Assembly (NCBI GenBank): GCA_029567325.1
Contig: JAKQLF010000155.1
Coordinates: 1-64,000 of the forward strand
DNA from: Bacteroidota bacterium
Lineage (GTDB): Bacteria > Bacteroidota > Bacteroidia > Chitinophagales > Saprospiraceae
Direction of reading: 5' to 3'
DNA length: 64,000 nucleotides
Made by a program: the position numbers and the translations under genes. This document shows, piece after piece, positions 36,643 through 45,224 of this stretch (position 1 is the first letter of the stretch; each line of letters opens with the position of its first letter). The notes below the pieces were generated by a model. That model searched no databases, was not told the DNA's origin, and was given only the letters and a program-made list of their open reading frames with translations.

Positions 36643-37303
36643 TCAATTTAGCATATTCTTGTGCTGTTATGGAATAAAAGCGAAAGTCATCTCCTATTTT
36701 TAAATTGACAGCAGGTTTTTTTTGCACATCGAATAATTTGATAGGGCAAAAGCCGATGATATTCCAGCCTCCTGGTGATTGGATGGGGTAGATACCTGTA
36801 AATGTTTCTGCAATGCCCACGCTACCAGGTGCTATTCGAGGGCTTGGGATTTTTTTCCTGTTGGAAATAATTGCTTCATCGAGGCCTTTCAAATAAATAA
36901 ACCCGGGTAAAAATCCGATCATAGCAACTTGCAATGAAGAGTGCTGGTGTTTATAAATAATTTCTTCCTTGTCCATTTGCAAAGAAATAGATAAAGCAGC
37001 CAAATCCTTGCCATTCATATCATAATAGATAGGAACTTCATGCGTGATTATCTTATTGGAATTTTCTTGTTTGGGGTTGAAATCTTTAAAGTGTTGGAAT
37101 ATCAAATCAACAATCTCTTTTTGAGATTTTCCAAAATTGATAAATGAGATGGAATCAAGACCAAAAATGACTTCATCAAATGGTGTTTGTTTGAGGGATA
37201 CAAAAATAACCATCGCATCAAAATAGGATACATGGGGCCAACAAATGATGCCCTCTGGTACAAAAAATGTACGATCAAAGTATTTTTCTAATCCATTTAC
37301 CAT
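36629..37303 (-). CDS. pxpB: 5-oxoprolinase subunit B-like (KipI family) protein
   Basis: A 224-residue protein of the AHS1/KipI family, subunit B of PxpABC in known systems. Typical are the start LEKYFDRTFFVPEG-like region, MIGFLPGFIYLKGLD, then ISNRKKIPSPRIAPGSVGIAETFTGIYPIQSPGGWNIIG, and IKLFDVQKK. It heads a reverse-strand run whose next gene (pxpC) overlaps it by 14 bases, and it starts 17 bases after a carboxymuconolactone decarboxylase-family gene. 5-Oxoprolinase opens 5-oxoproline to glutamate with ATP. Confidence 0.87.
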   Translation of the reverse strand: MVNGLEKYFDRTFFVPEGIICWPHVSYFDAMVIFVSLKQTPFDEVIFGLDSISFINFGKSQKEIVDLIFQHFKDFNPKQENSNKIITHEVPIYYDMNGKDLAALSISLQMDKEEIIYKHQHSSLQVAMIGFLPGFIYLKGLDEAIISNRKKIPSPRIAPGSVGIAETFTGIYPIQSPGGWNIIGFCPIKLFDVQKKPAVNLKIGDDFRFYSITAQEYAKLNAHG

Positions 37304-37320
37304 TTACCTTTCATCATACA

Positions 37321-37665
37321 TTATGATGCCAAAGCTTCCCAATATTCTGCGGCTCTTCTTGTGTGTGGTATGCAAATGCTACCGCCCACCAAATTGGCAA
37401 TAGAGAAAACTTCGTAAACTTCTGCCGTGGTTACTCCCAGATCATAACATGTGCCCAAATGGTATTTGATACAGTCATCACATCTCAATACCATTGAGGC
37501 CACTAAGCCAAGCAACTCTTTGGTTTTTTCGGACAAGGCCCCGTCTTGATAGGTCTGATTGTCTAAGCTAAAAAAACGTTTTAATACCTTGTTTTCTTGA
37601 CCTAAGATGACGTCATTCATTTTGGTCCTATATTCATTAAATTCTTCTACCAGTGGATGTGCCAT
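37321..37665 (-). CDS. Carboxymuconolactone decarboxylase/AhpD-family protein
   Basis: A 114-residue protein of the CMD/AhpD-like fold. RCDDCIKYHLGTCYDLGVT contains CxxC, the redox pair of AhpD-like alkyl-hydroperoxide reductants, with the distal His that follows. It ends with SICIPHTRRAAEYWEAL, an arginine-rich tail common in this family. It is likely a small peroxidase or reductant in place of a true decarboxylase. It sits between a membrane protein gene (4 bases upstream) and pxpB (17 bases downstream), so it may be co-transcribed. Confidence 0.85.
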   Translation of the reverse strand: MAHPLVEEFNEYRTKMNDVILGQENKVLKRFFSLDNQTYQDGALSEKTKELLGLVASMVLRCDDCIKYHLGTCYDLGVTTAEVYEVFSIANLVGGSICIPHTRRAAEYWEALAS

Positions 37666-37669
37666 ATCA

Positions 37670-38131
37670 TTAAACTTTTGACTTTTTATTTGTTACCCGC
37701 CATATTGAAACGATCATCCTAAGCGGTAAGAATACAAGAACCATGATAGCACCTGTGCCAAAAAATAAATATTGATACCGTGCATATTTTGCCATTGAGC
37801 TCGCTTCATTTGCATCGTCTTTTGAGATGTCAACAAAACCCATCACATCCAGATAACGCTGAAATTCATATAAGCCATCTACCAAAACCAATAAGAGTGG
37901 AATGGACAAAAATATCAAGCCAATTTTCACCCAATGTGTTTGTGAAAAAGGAGTATATTTCAGTAAGAAAATATACCTGGTATAGGTCAAAAAAATGATT
38001 ATAAATGGAATGTTTGACCAGTAAAATGGATATTCCATACCATAATAATTGTAAATAGGGTGCATAACTATAAAGGTAATTACAGCGGTAATTATCCAAA
38101 ATAATATCTCTGCTCTGATCTTTAAATTCAT
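37670..38131 (-). CDS. Hypothetical four-helix membrane protein
   Basis: A 153-residue protein with four likely membrane helices (about 7-25, 35-55, 65-85, 118-137), joined by short loops, with positive charges near the C-terminus (RVTNKKSKV) on the inside. No motif is recognised. It begins the reverse-strand run leading to the AhpD-like gene and pxpBC, 4 bases before the former. The gene could encode a small transport or scaffold protein, but I cannot say. Reading is supported by a continuous frame and a good ATG at 38131. Confidence 0.7.
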   Translation of the reverse strand: MNLKIRAEILFWIITAVITFIVMHPIYNYYGMEYPFYWSNIPFIIIFLTYTRYIFLLKYTPFSQTHWVKIGLIFLSIPLLLVLVDGLYEFQRYLDVMGFVDISKDDANEASSMAKYARYQYLFFGTGAIMVLVFLPLRMIVSIWRVTNKKSKV

Positions 38132-38246
38132 CTTGTACTTTTCGTGAGGTACAAATATAGAAGCTAGATTAGAATATTATACGCATTCTAATAATTGAGC
38201 AAAGCGCTACCATAAAATATACTATTTGGGAACTGACTTGTGAATG

Positions 38247-38498
38247 CTATTTATTCGCAGAAGCAGCTGATTTGTTGGCATCTTGAATGATGGACATTGA
38301 AATTTGATCTTTTTTGTGATTGATCTTATTCAGGTCATTGTCATTACTCACGATGTAAATGGTGCCAATAAAGCCAATAACTGCTATGGAATAAATAAGA
38401 ATCCACTCGATTTTGGGCATTGTCCTTTTGGTATTCAGCATAGGACTGCCTTTGGTTTTGTAAATGCTTAGTTCCATATTCTCAGTTTGTATTGCCAA
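38247..38498 (-). CDS. Small single-helix membrane protein, hypothetical
   Basis: An 83-residue product with one predicted membrane helix (about 32-50, IEWILIYSIAVIGFIGTIYIV) and a polar, Lys/Asp-rich C-terminus ending SAASANK. No family is recognised. It lies alone, with the intergenic repeat block downstream on the other side of its start and a membrane protein gene further along. It may be a small envelope protein. Internal ATG starts (Met8, Met20) would shorten only the cytoplasmic part. Confidence 0.55.
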   Translation of the reverse strand: MAIQTENMELSIYKTKGSPMLNTKRTMPKIEWILIYSIAVIGFIGTIYIVSNDNDLNKINHKKDQISMSIIQDANKSAASANK

Positions 38499-38845
38499 AA
38501 TAAATCCTTTAACAACAAGTCAAATTTATAAAATCCTAAAGTGCTAACCTAGTGTTTTTTCTTAACATATTATAATATTTCAACATATGTTTGAATTTGA
38601 TTTCCATATATTATAATTACTATATTTAGCATTCTTTTTTTCAATTGCTTACATATCTGATTTAATTTTATCAAATAAAAAAATATGTGTTATTTTTTTT
38701 GACTTATTGTATTTTTAACAAAATTCATGTTGAAATTGCTGTTTTTACCCTTTAACCGAGAAATCAGGATATGCCCAGCCCCAACCACCAAGTTTTCAAC
38801 CAATTCACATCTCAAGTCCCACAACCCTCAAATTTAACCACAAGT

Positions 38846-39170
38846 AAAGGCAAGCCCATTTTCTAAAAGTAGTTCCATCTCAAATTAGACCTGAGAAGCC
38901 AAGGCCTGCCTTGGCCCAACATGGGGTTCCATCTGACGTTTCACATCTGACACCCCTTCCCCCTTCAATATTTAACAATCCCCCCCAAATAGAAAGGGGC
39001 AAGCCCTTTCTTTACAGGAGGTTCCATTTCACATTTGACCTGAGAAGCCAAGGCGTGCCTTGCCCCAACATGTGGTTCCATCTCACATCTTACATCTTAC
39101 ATCTCACATCTCACATCTCACACCATTCACCATCTGACATTTCAGATCTGACATTTCACATTTCACACCA
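38846..39170. repeat. Duplicated ~149-bp unit with palindromes and a CATCTCA heptamer array
   Basis: Two imperfect copies begin at about 38846 and 38993 (both start with AAAGG, CAAGCCC and later share GACCTGAGAAGCCAAGG, offset 149). Each has an inverted repeat: GCCAAGGC-CT-GCCTTGGC at 38898-38915 (perfect 8-bp arms) and an imperfect version at 39047-39064. After the second copy come six tandem CATCTCA-type heptamers (39079-39120, variants CATCTTA) and degenerate CATTTCA-like units to about 39170. The rest of the 760-base gap (38499-39259) shows only AT-rich sequence. No gene is visible in the block. Confidence 0.85.
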
Positions 39171-39211
39171 TCCTCTATCACACCTTCTCGCAACAGCAAT
39201 GAACAATAAAA

Positions 39212-39241
39212 TTTGAGAAATAAAATATTAGCGTAATTTTG
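39212..39241 (+). promoter_or_regulatory. Consensus Bacteroidota promoter of the DUF3467 gene
   Basis: TTTG at 39212-39215, an 18-base spacer and TAATTTTG at 39234-39241, a full match to both elements. Start of transcription would be about 39248, leaving a 12-base leader before the ATG at 39260. Confidence 0.7.
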
Positions 39242-39259
39242 CACCTACAAATAAAAGAT

Positions 39260-39580
39260 ATGACAGAGGACAACAAAAGCAATCAACAACAAATGAACAT
39301 AGAGCTTTCTGAGGAAGTGGCTGAAGGCATTTATTCAAACTTGGCCATCATAGCTCATTCACAAAGTGAATTTGTAGTTGACTTCATCAAAATGTTGCCA
39401 AACGTGCCAAAAGCAAAAGTTAAGTCCAGAATCATATTGACTCCTTCTCATGCAAAGCGTTTGATGTCTGCTTTGGCAGATAATATACGTAAGTATGAAA
39501 ATCAATTTGGCGTGATCGATGACTCAAGCCATGGAGGTGGGTATCCACCAATCAATTTTACACCAGCGGCCCAGGCTTAA
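39260..39580 (+). CDS. DUF3467 family protein
   Basis: A 106-residue protein of the DUF3467 family, widespread in Bacteroidota and uncharacterised. The family pattern is in LSEEVAEGIYSNLAIIAHSQSEFVVDFIKMLPNVPKAKVKSRIILTPSHAKRLMSALADNI, ending with a low-complexity YPPINFTP tail. The ATG at 39260 is used because the upstream in-frame codons lack support and it starts 12 bases after the predicted start of transcription. It lies after the repeat block and is convergent with the polyprenyl synthase gene. Family members are often thought to be transcription-associated; that is not proven. Confidence 0.88.
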   Translation: MTEDNKSNQQQMNIELSEEVAEGIYSNLAIIAHSQSEFVVDFIKMLPNVPKAKVKSRIILTPSHAKRLMSALADNIRKYENQFGVIDDSSHGGGYPPINFTPAAQA

Positions 39581-39587
39581 AATTCAA

Positions 39588-40562
39588 TTACTTTTTTCGC
39601 TCAATTGAAAATTTGATCAAATTTCTCAAAGATTCTCTCGCTTGAGTTTCGGGAAACTGGTCTAACATATTTAAACACTCTTGGTAGATATCCATCATTT
39701 TTTGAATGGTGTACTGGATACCTCCTTTGGTCTTGACAAACTCAATGACTTCTTTGACTTTTTGAGGATCATTGTTGTTGTTTTTGACAATGTTGATGAT
39801 TTTTCTTTTTTCTAAAAACGAAGATTTACTCAAACTATAAATCAATGGCAAAGTCATTTTTTGTTCTTTAATGTCTATGCCCAATGGTTTCCCAATATCG
39901 GAATCTCCGTAATCCAATAAATCATCTTTTATCTGAAAGCAAACGCCAATTTTTTCACCCAATAGTCTCATTTGTTCTGTGATGGCTGGGTCAGTACTTG
40001 TCGTAGCTGCGCCTGCACTGCAGGCAGAAGCTATCAGAGAAGCTGTTTTCTTTCTGATAATTTCAAAATAAACCGCTTCCTGGATATCGAGTCTTCTGGC
40101 TTTTTCTAATTGCTGAAGTTCACCTTCACTCATGTCTTTGATTGCCCTTGACATGATTTTTAGTAAATGGAAATGTTCGTTTTCTACAGCAAGCAACATT
40201 CCTTTTGATAATAGGTAATCGCCAACCAACACTGCAATTTTGTTTTTCCAAATGGCCTTGATCGACATAAACCCGCGACGCTCATAACTGTCGTCTACCA
40301 CATCATCATGCACTAAAGTTGCGGTGTGTAGTAATTCTATAAAAACAGCTGCGGAATAAGTGGCATCATTGGTGTCTCCAAACATTCTTGCACTCAAAAA
40401 GACAAACATAGGCCGCACTTGCTTGCCCTTACTTTTGACAATATAATACGTTATTTTGTCTAGTAGAGGCACTGCACTTTTCATCGAATCTTTGAAATGT
40501 GTTTCAAAATTCGCTATTTCTGCATCTATTGGTTTTTTAATTTCCTCTAAGCTGAGTGCCAT
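39588..40562 (-). CDS. Polyprenyl diphosphate synthase (octaprenyl/heptaprenyl-type)
   Basis: A 324-residue all-trans prenyl chain elongation enzyme that condenses IPP onto an allylic diphosphate, for quinone side chains or similar. The first aspartate motif is DDVVDDSYERRG, preceded by ELLHTATLVH, and the second is QIKDDLLDY with GKPLGIDIKEQKMTLPLIY. The start ATG at 40562 is used; an upstream in-frame TTG gives a nine-residue extension. It belongs to the Bacteroidota polyprenyl synthetase group, and chain length cannot be told by eye. No menaquinone gene is beside it. Confidence 0.94.
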   Translation of the reverse strand: MALSLEEIKKPIDAEIANFETHFKDSMKSAVPLLDKITYYIVKSKGKQVRPMFVFLSARMFGDTNDATYSAAVFIELLHTATLVHDDVVDDSYERRGFMSIKAIWKNKIAVLVGDYLLSKGMLLAVENEHFHLLKIMSRAIKDMSEGELQQLEKARRLDIQEAVYFEIIRKKTASLIASACSAGAATTSTDPAITEQMRLLGEKIGVCFQIKDDLLDYGDSDIGKPLGIDIKEQKMTLPLIYSLSKSSFLEKRKIINIVKNNNNDPQKVKEVIEFVKTKGGIQYTIQKMMDIYQECLNMLDQFPETQARESLRNLIKFSIERKK

Positions 40563-40707
40563 AATCCCATTTGTAAAAAGTCGTCGCAAGATAAGTCAAT
40601 ATGCTTTAATTAAACAGTTGAAAATATTTTTCCGTTGTCTTACAGCAAACTTTATATTTTATAAAACTTTTTCACATCGATAAACATTGATTGGGGAAAT
40701 AATATTC

Positions 40708-41088
40708 ATGAACGAAGAACAGCCTATAAAGGACAAAACATTGGTCATTGGAGCAAGTACAAATGAGTCCAGATATTCAAATATAGCCATAAAAAGGCTC
40801 AAATTATTTCATCATGAAATCAGAGCACTTGGTTTGAGAGAAGGTATAGTGGAAGGTATTCCAATTATAAAAGATGCCATCGTTTTTGATGATGTCGATA
40901 CGGTCACTTTGTACGTTGGCCCGGATAATCAAAGTTCTTACTATCAATATGTAATCGACCTGAAGCCTAGAAGGGTCATTTTTAATCCAGGAACTGAAAA
41001 TCCTCAATTTTACAAACTATTAGACGATGCAGGTATAGAGCATTTTGAAGCTTGTACGCTGGTCATGTTGAGTACAGGCCAGTATTAA
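40708..41088 (+). CDS. CoA-binding protein (YccU-like)
   Basis: A 126-residue cytoplasmic protein with a Rossmann-like CoA-binding domain: TLVIGASTNESRYSNIAIKRLK (nucleotide-binding strand and loop), then IPIIKD, TVTLYVGPDN and the C-terminal FNPGTENPQFYKLLDDAGIEHFEACTLVML. Single-domain relatives are YccU-type proteins of unknown function. The ATG at 40708 is chosen because the TTG at 40687 has a poorer context and adds a non-family segment. It is divergent from the polyprenyl synthase gene, and a hairpin with T-tract follows it. Confidence 0.87.
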   Translation: MNEEQPIKDKTLVIGASTNESRYSNIAIKRLKLFHHEIRALGLREGIVEGIPIIKDAIVFDDVDTVTLYVGPDNQSSYYQYVIDLKPRRVIFNPGTENPQFYKLLDDAGIEHFEACTLVMLSTGQY

Positions 41089-41121
41089 CTAACCATCAAA
41101 CAAAGTGATCAATTATTAGAC

Positions 41122-41144
41122 AATTTGACCAAGTCAAATTTTTT
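41122..41144 (+). terminator. Terminator after the CoA-binding protein gene
   Basis: AATTTGAC at 41122-41129, a 3-base loop and GTCAAATT at 41133-41140, followed by TTTT: eight pairs with a T-run for forward transcription, 34 bases after the stop. Confidence 0.6.
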
Positions 41145-41175
41145 CAAATCGCTGATGTAGTCTTTTTGAAAGAAG

Positions 41176-42129
41176 TTATTCGTGCTTCAATTTTTTAATA
41201 GCTGCAGTAAGTTTAGGAACTACTTCAAAAAGGTCGCCTACAATTCCGTAATCTGCAGCCTTAAAAAATGGCGCTTCTGGATCTTTGTTGATGACCACAA
41301 TTGTTTTGCTACTATTGACGCCTGCCAAGTGTTGGATGGCACCTGAAATACCGATGGCAATGTAAAGGTTTGGTCTGATGGCAACCCCAGTTTGACCTAC
41401 GTGTTCATGGTGTGGCCTCCAATCAGCGTCTGCAACTGGCCTTGAACAAGCTGTTGTTGCTCCAAGCGTATCTGCTAGTTCCAACAAAATGTCCCAGTTT
41501 TCTGGACCTTTGAATCCTCGTCCTCCTGAAACCACAAGGTCAGCTTCAGGAAGTGGAGCTCTACCACTCATGGTTTTTCTATCAATGAGTTCGAGTGTAG
41601 AAGTTACTTTTGGCAAATCAAGCTCAGAAACAGGAAGAGCATTACCGGTAGCGTTTGGCTTGATTGAATTTCCTAAGACTGTGATTACTTTTATAGAAGA
41701 AGAGATCGCATATGTTGCCGATGCTTTTCCCGAGTAAACGCCTCTTTTTACTTGTAGAACTGCACCATTTAGTACAGGAACAGCATTGACTGCAGAAACT
41801 AGTCCAGCGTTTAATTTGATCGCAATTCTTCCTGCAGCTGCTTTACCATTTGCGTTGTGTTTTAATATAACAATTGAAGCATCCAGCTTTTTGCTTGCTT
41901 CTGCTATAGTCTTAGCATAAACGACGCTGTCATAAGTTGGAATATCTATCGTCAAAACTTCATCAATACCATAAATTCCTAATTCTCCAGCATTGGATGC
42001 ATTACCCAAAACCAAAGTAATACACTTAGTGGCTGATAGAGCGGCTGTTTCTTTACCAAAAGTTGCAAGTTCGAAGCCACCTTTGTTGATGATTCCTGCT
42101 GATGGTTCAATGACTACTAAAACGGACAT
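41176..42129 (-). CDS. etfA: Electron transfer flavoprotein alpha subunit
   Basis: A 317-residue subunit of the ETF heterodimer that carries FAD and relays electrons from acyl-CoA dehydrogenases to the quinone pool. The C-terminal FAD domain shows VSGGRGFKGPENW, then HVGQTGVAIRPNLYIAIGISGAIQH and NKDPEAPFFKAADYGIVGD. It follows etfB with 45 bases between, so the pair is one unit with a consensus promoter upstream of etfB. An acyl-CoA dehydrogenase is encoded at 4.1 kb. Confidence 0.97.
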   Translation of the reverse strand: MSVLVVIEPSAGIINKGGFELATFGKETAALSATKCITLVLGNASNAGELGIYGIDEVLTIDIPTYDSVVYAKTIAEASKKLDASIVILKHNANGKAAAGRIAIKLNAGLVSAVNAVPVLNGAVLQVKRGVYSGKASATYAISSSIKVITVLGNSIKPNATGNALPVSELDLPKVTSTLELIDRKTMSGRAPLPEADLVVSGGRGFKGPENWDILLELADTLGATTACSRPVADADWRPHHEHVGQTGVAIRPNLYIAIGISGAIQHLAGVNSSKTIVVINKDPEAPFFKAADYGIVGDLFEVVPKLTAAIKKLKHE

Positions 42130-42174
42130 AATTTATATTTTGAAATCGCTCAGCGATCTTATTATTTAAATAGA

Positions 42175-42915
42175 TTAAATGACTTTTGCTTCTTCATGAA
42201 GTAACCTGACGAGTTCATCAACATTGTCGGCATTGACAAGTGTGACGCCTTTTTTAGGAGCAGGAAGATCATGGGTAATGAGTGATACCAATTCTTCAAC
42301 AGCAATGGGTTCGACCACCGTCAATGGTTTTCTTTTTGACATCATGATGCCTTGCATATTTGGAATTCTTTGTTGAGCCAAATCTTTAGCTGCGGAAATG
42401 ACGCATGGTCCGGTTACTTTAATGGTTTCTTCTCCACCTTCTATTTCTCTTTTCAAGATATTGGTTTTTCCTTCTACCTCTAGATGATTGACAAATGAGA
42501 AAAAAGGAAGATCCAATAATTCAGCCAGTTGAGCGCCTACTTCAGCCCCGTTGTAATCGATGGTTTCTTTGCCCAAAAATATCAAATCATAATTTTCCTT
42601 TTTTGCGATTTCGGCTATTTGTTTCGCTACAAAATAGGAAGATGGGGCATTTGCATTTACTCTGATGGCATCGTCTGCACCAATTGCTAAAGCCTTTCTG
42701 ATGACCAAATCATTGCTGGCATCACCTACATTGATGGCGGTAACAGTACCACCCACTTTTTCTTTCAACTCTACAGCCCGCACCAAAGCATACCACTCAT
42801 CGTAGGGGTTCATTATAAATGAAATACCGTCGGTGTTGAAATTTTTTCCACTGTCCACAAAACTAATCTTGGAGGTGGTATCGGGTGTTTTACTGATGCA
42901 AACCAGTGTCTTCAT
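42175..42915 (-). CDS. etfB: Electron transfer flavoprotein beta subunit
   Basis: A 246-residue subunit that binds AMP and pairs with EtfA. Typical signals are the start KTLVCISKTPDTTSKI, the stretch NPYDEWYALVRAVELKEK, GADDAIRVNA and the core motif LIFLGKETIDYNGAEVGAQLAELLDLPF. It precedes etfA. The promoter 42986-43015 lies on the reverse strand. Confidence 0.97.
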   Translation of the reverse strand: MKTLVCISKTPDTTSKISFVDSGKNFNTDGISFIMNPYDEWYALVRAVELKEKVGGTVTAINVGDASNDLVIRKALAIGADDAIRVNANAPSSYFVAKQIAEIAKKENYDLIFLGKETIDYNGAEVGAQLAELLDLPFFSFVNHLEVEGKTNILKREIEGGEETIKVTGPCVISAAKDLAQQRIPNMQGIMMSKRKPLTVVEPIAVEELVSLITHDLPAPKKGVTLVNADNVDELVRLLHEEAKVI

Positions 42916-42985
42916 ATTGATTGTCTTTCAAGTGATGGTTTGATTTTTAAAATCTCCCCTTATGGTATATAATAATGCTTAAACG

Positions 42986-43015
42986 CAAAACTATGTTCTG
43001 CAATTTCAGCGCAAA
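42986..43015 (-). promoter_or_regulatory. Consensus Bacteroidota promoter of etfBA
   Basis: On the reverse strand TTTG (43015-43012), an 18-base spacer, then TAGTTTTG (42993-42986). Both elements match the consensus; the -33 element overlaps a second TAAATTTG box. A leader of about 65 bases follows before etfB. Confidence 0.65.
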
Positions 43016-43084
43016 TTTAAAAACGACGAGTATTTATTTACTATTTAGCGAAAGTATATCTTCAGTTTATACGATTTATTCAAC

Positions 43085-44287
43085 TTACGAATCCCTAAAA
43101 GCTAGGTGTTCTGCAGCCAAATATGATCCTGTCCAAGCAGCTTGAAAATTGAAACCACCTGTGACACCGTCGATATTGAGCACCTCACCAGCCAGATACA
43201 AGCTGTTTATTTTTTTGAGGAAGAACCCTTTAAAATCTACTTCTTGCAAATCTACTCCTCCCGCTGTAACAAATTCCTCCTTAAAGGTGCTTTTACCAGT
43301 AATTGAAAAGGTACTATTTTTTAATGCTTCGAAAATTTGGGCTAATTTCTTTTTCCCAGCCTCAGCATAAGTCAGATTTTCATGGACAATGGAACTTATA
43401 AGTTGTTCCCACAATCTATTGGCGATGAAAGGATTTCTGGGCAATATTTTTTTACGCGCATGATCAATAGTCATTTTGGTAAAGGCTTTTTCGTCAATTT
43501 CTGGAATCCAATCAATGGCGATCATAAATTTATAATCTAACTGAGCAAGGTTTAATGCACCCCATGCTGACGCTTTCAGAACCGCTGGACCACTTAAACC
43601 TTGATGTGTTATCAACAATGGACCCGTAGTTTTGATTTCAGTTCCAACAATCTTTAACGAGACATTGTCAACACTGATTCCCGGCAGATCACGAAACCGA
43701 GTGTCTTTGCAATGGAAGGTAAATAATGAAGGAACAGGTGCTACTAGCCCTACGCCTAGAGAGGACAACAGATCCCATACCAACTTTGAGCTCCCAGATG
43801 CCAGCATGACAAAATCTGAAGAAAATGTTTGACTATTGGTTTTAGTGATCCATATGGAATTGGATTTATGGAGACCGATTACCTTGGTAGAGGTCAACAC
43901 TTTAATCCCATATTTTTTTGTCAAACGGATCAAGCATTGGACAATATCCATGGAATCATCAGAAACAGGAAACATTCTGCCATCTGCCTCAGTTTTGAGC
44001 TTCACGCCTTGATTTTCAAACCATTCAACCGTATCCTGAGTATTGAACCTATGGAAAGGCCCAAGTAATTCCCTGTTGCCTCGGGGATAATTTTTTACCA
44101 GTTGTTCAGGTTCTGAGCAAACATTGGTAACATTACAACGACCGCCACCCGAAATTTTAACTTTGTTTAAAACCTCTTTACCTTGCTCAAGAATGATGAC
44201 TTCAAAATCTGGATTCATCATCATGACGTTTATGGCTGTAAAGAAACCTGCAGCTCCGCCACCTACTATTATCAGCTTTTTTTTCAA
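43085..44287 (-). CDS. BaiN/RdsA-family NAD(P)/FAD-dependent oxidoreductase (HI0933-like)
   Basis: A 400-residue flavoprotein. The FAD-binding dinucleotide fold is near the start (KLIIVGGGAAGFFTA), and ISGGGRCNVTNVCSEPE is the second family motif. The end contains FVTAGGVDLQEVDF and LYLAGEVLNIDGVTGGFNFQAAWTGSYLA, which closes the FAD site. The family includes BaiN and related enzymes of unknown substrate. It is single on the reverse strand. No redox partner is close. Confidence 0.92.
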   Translation of the reverse strand: MKKKLIIVGGGAAGFFTAINVMMMNPDFEVIILEQGKEVLNKVKISGGGRCNVTNVCSEPEQLVKNYPRGNRELLGPFHRFNTQDTVEWFENQGVKLKTEADGRMFPVSDDSMDIVQCLIRLTKKYGIKVLTSTKVIGLHKSNSIWITKTNSQTFSSDFVMLASGSSKLVWDLLSSLGVGLVAPVPSLFTFHCKDTRFRDLPGISVDNVSLKIVGTEIKTTGPLLITHQGLSGPAVLKASAWGALNLAQLDYKFMIAIDWIPEIDEKAFTKMTIDHARKKILPRNPFIANRLWEQLISSIVHENLTYAEAGKKKLAQIFEALKNSTFSITGKSTFKEEFVTAGGVDLQEVDFKGFFLKKINSLYLAGEVLNIDGVTGGFNFQAAWTGSYLAAEHLAFRDS

Positions 44288-44485
44288 CGCGACTATTTTT
44301 GCTAAAATACCTACATGTTCATGTAGAAATCAAATAATACATACCTACTATGTCATCTCAATGCATCACAAAAGTGGACATTTGCAGTGTAATTAAAAAT
44401 ATATGGATTAATAATATATAAAAATTACAAAATATAAGGCTCTCTGAGCAGATTTTCTTTTTCTAATATAGTATCCAAATTTTTT

Positions 44486-44644
44486 TTAAACAGTTGAGAG
44501 TAAATCTCCGCTGTTGAGGTTTGCAATTGCTTTTGTTACCCAATAATTGATCTCCAATATCAAAAGCACCAAGGTTGAGAAAAGCAACCCTGTGTAACCA
44601 CCAAAGACCATACAATTGAAAAGCTTTTGCTCTGAGTGCCCCAT
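44486..44644 (-). CDS. Possible 52-residue membrane protein
   Basis: On the reverse strand, from an ATG at 44644 (MGHSEQKLF), a short frame runs 52 codons to a TAA at 44488-44486. The product has a hydrophobic helix (about 12-30, FGGYTGLLFSTLVLLIL) followed by EINYWVTKAIANLNSGDLLSTV, a composition like a small envelope protein. There is no homologue I recognise, and a second reverse-strand frame overlaps the same DNA. It is either a genuine small gene or a degraded remnant of one. The lack of a promoter match lowers confidence. Confidence 0.35.
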   Translation of the reverse strand: MGHSEQKLFNCMVFGGYTGLLFSTLVLLILEINYWVTKAIANLNSGDLLSTV

Positions 44645-44715
44645 CTCCGAGACACCAGCTTTTCTTTTTGTCTAACTATATAATGCAAAACCAGAGTGTA
44701 ATGAAAAAGACCATA

Positions 44716-44746
44716 AAAATCAGGAATTGCTCGTCGACCTGATTTT
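44716..44746. terminator. Inverted repeat in the gene-poor interval
   Basis: AAAATCAGG at 44716-44724, a 13-base loop and CCTGATTTT at 44738-44746: nine pairs. The T-run is weak in the forward direction (4 T) and follows the stem as TTTTT in reverse. It shares the ATCAGG/CCTGAT core with the terminator after acpP. Confidence 0.4.
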
Positions 44747-45224
44747 AATAAAAAATAATTTTAGGTAACAATTTTTGATATCATAAACTACCAATTACTA
44801 GGTATCGTGCATTTTTGTGGTCTATTATATTTATAAAAGTTTGAAGAATTTAAATATTTATATATTTTAGCTCCTGATTTTGTAATGCATATAGTATCCT
44901 AAGTTAGTATTTATTCCATTAGCTTGTCCTTCTGAGCAGGCTATTCTATCCACTTATTATACTAAATGTGATTACAGTGAGTGCCACAAACACTCCAGTC
45001 AGTTTAATGTCCTAATACCTTATAAGAAGAATGATTGAAAGAGTAATATATACTGCAGTAACCCCCCGGTTTACTAAAGTATCATTTCAGCAATAAATAT
45101 GTCAATGCAACTAGCGAATATTGATATGCTTTTTTACTGAATGATGGGTGATAATAAAAATTATTCCAAGTCCATATTACATTAAAACTGCTTTTTCAAA
45201 CTACATTCTTTTTTAGAACTGTAT

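Noticed and set aside
39079-39170. Heptamer array as a CRISPR
   Set aside because: The unit is 7 bases with no spacers, far shorter than CRISPR repeats, and no cas gene is near.
38911-39216. Forward frame of 101 codons inside the repeat block
   Set aside because: The translation is His/Ser/Leu repeats produced by the heptamer array, with no protein-like pattern; it is a by-product of the repeat.
44486-44690. Second reverse-strand frame over the 52-residue candidate
   Set aside because: About 65 codons open but Trp- and Arg-rich with no start; I first considered a transposase fragment but found no DDE-like motif or inverted ends.
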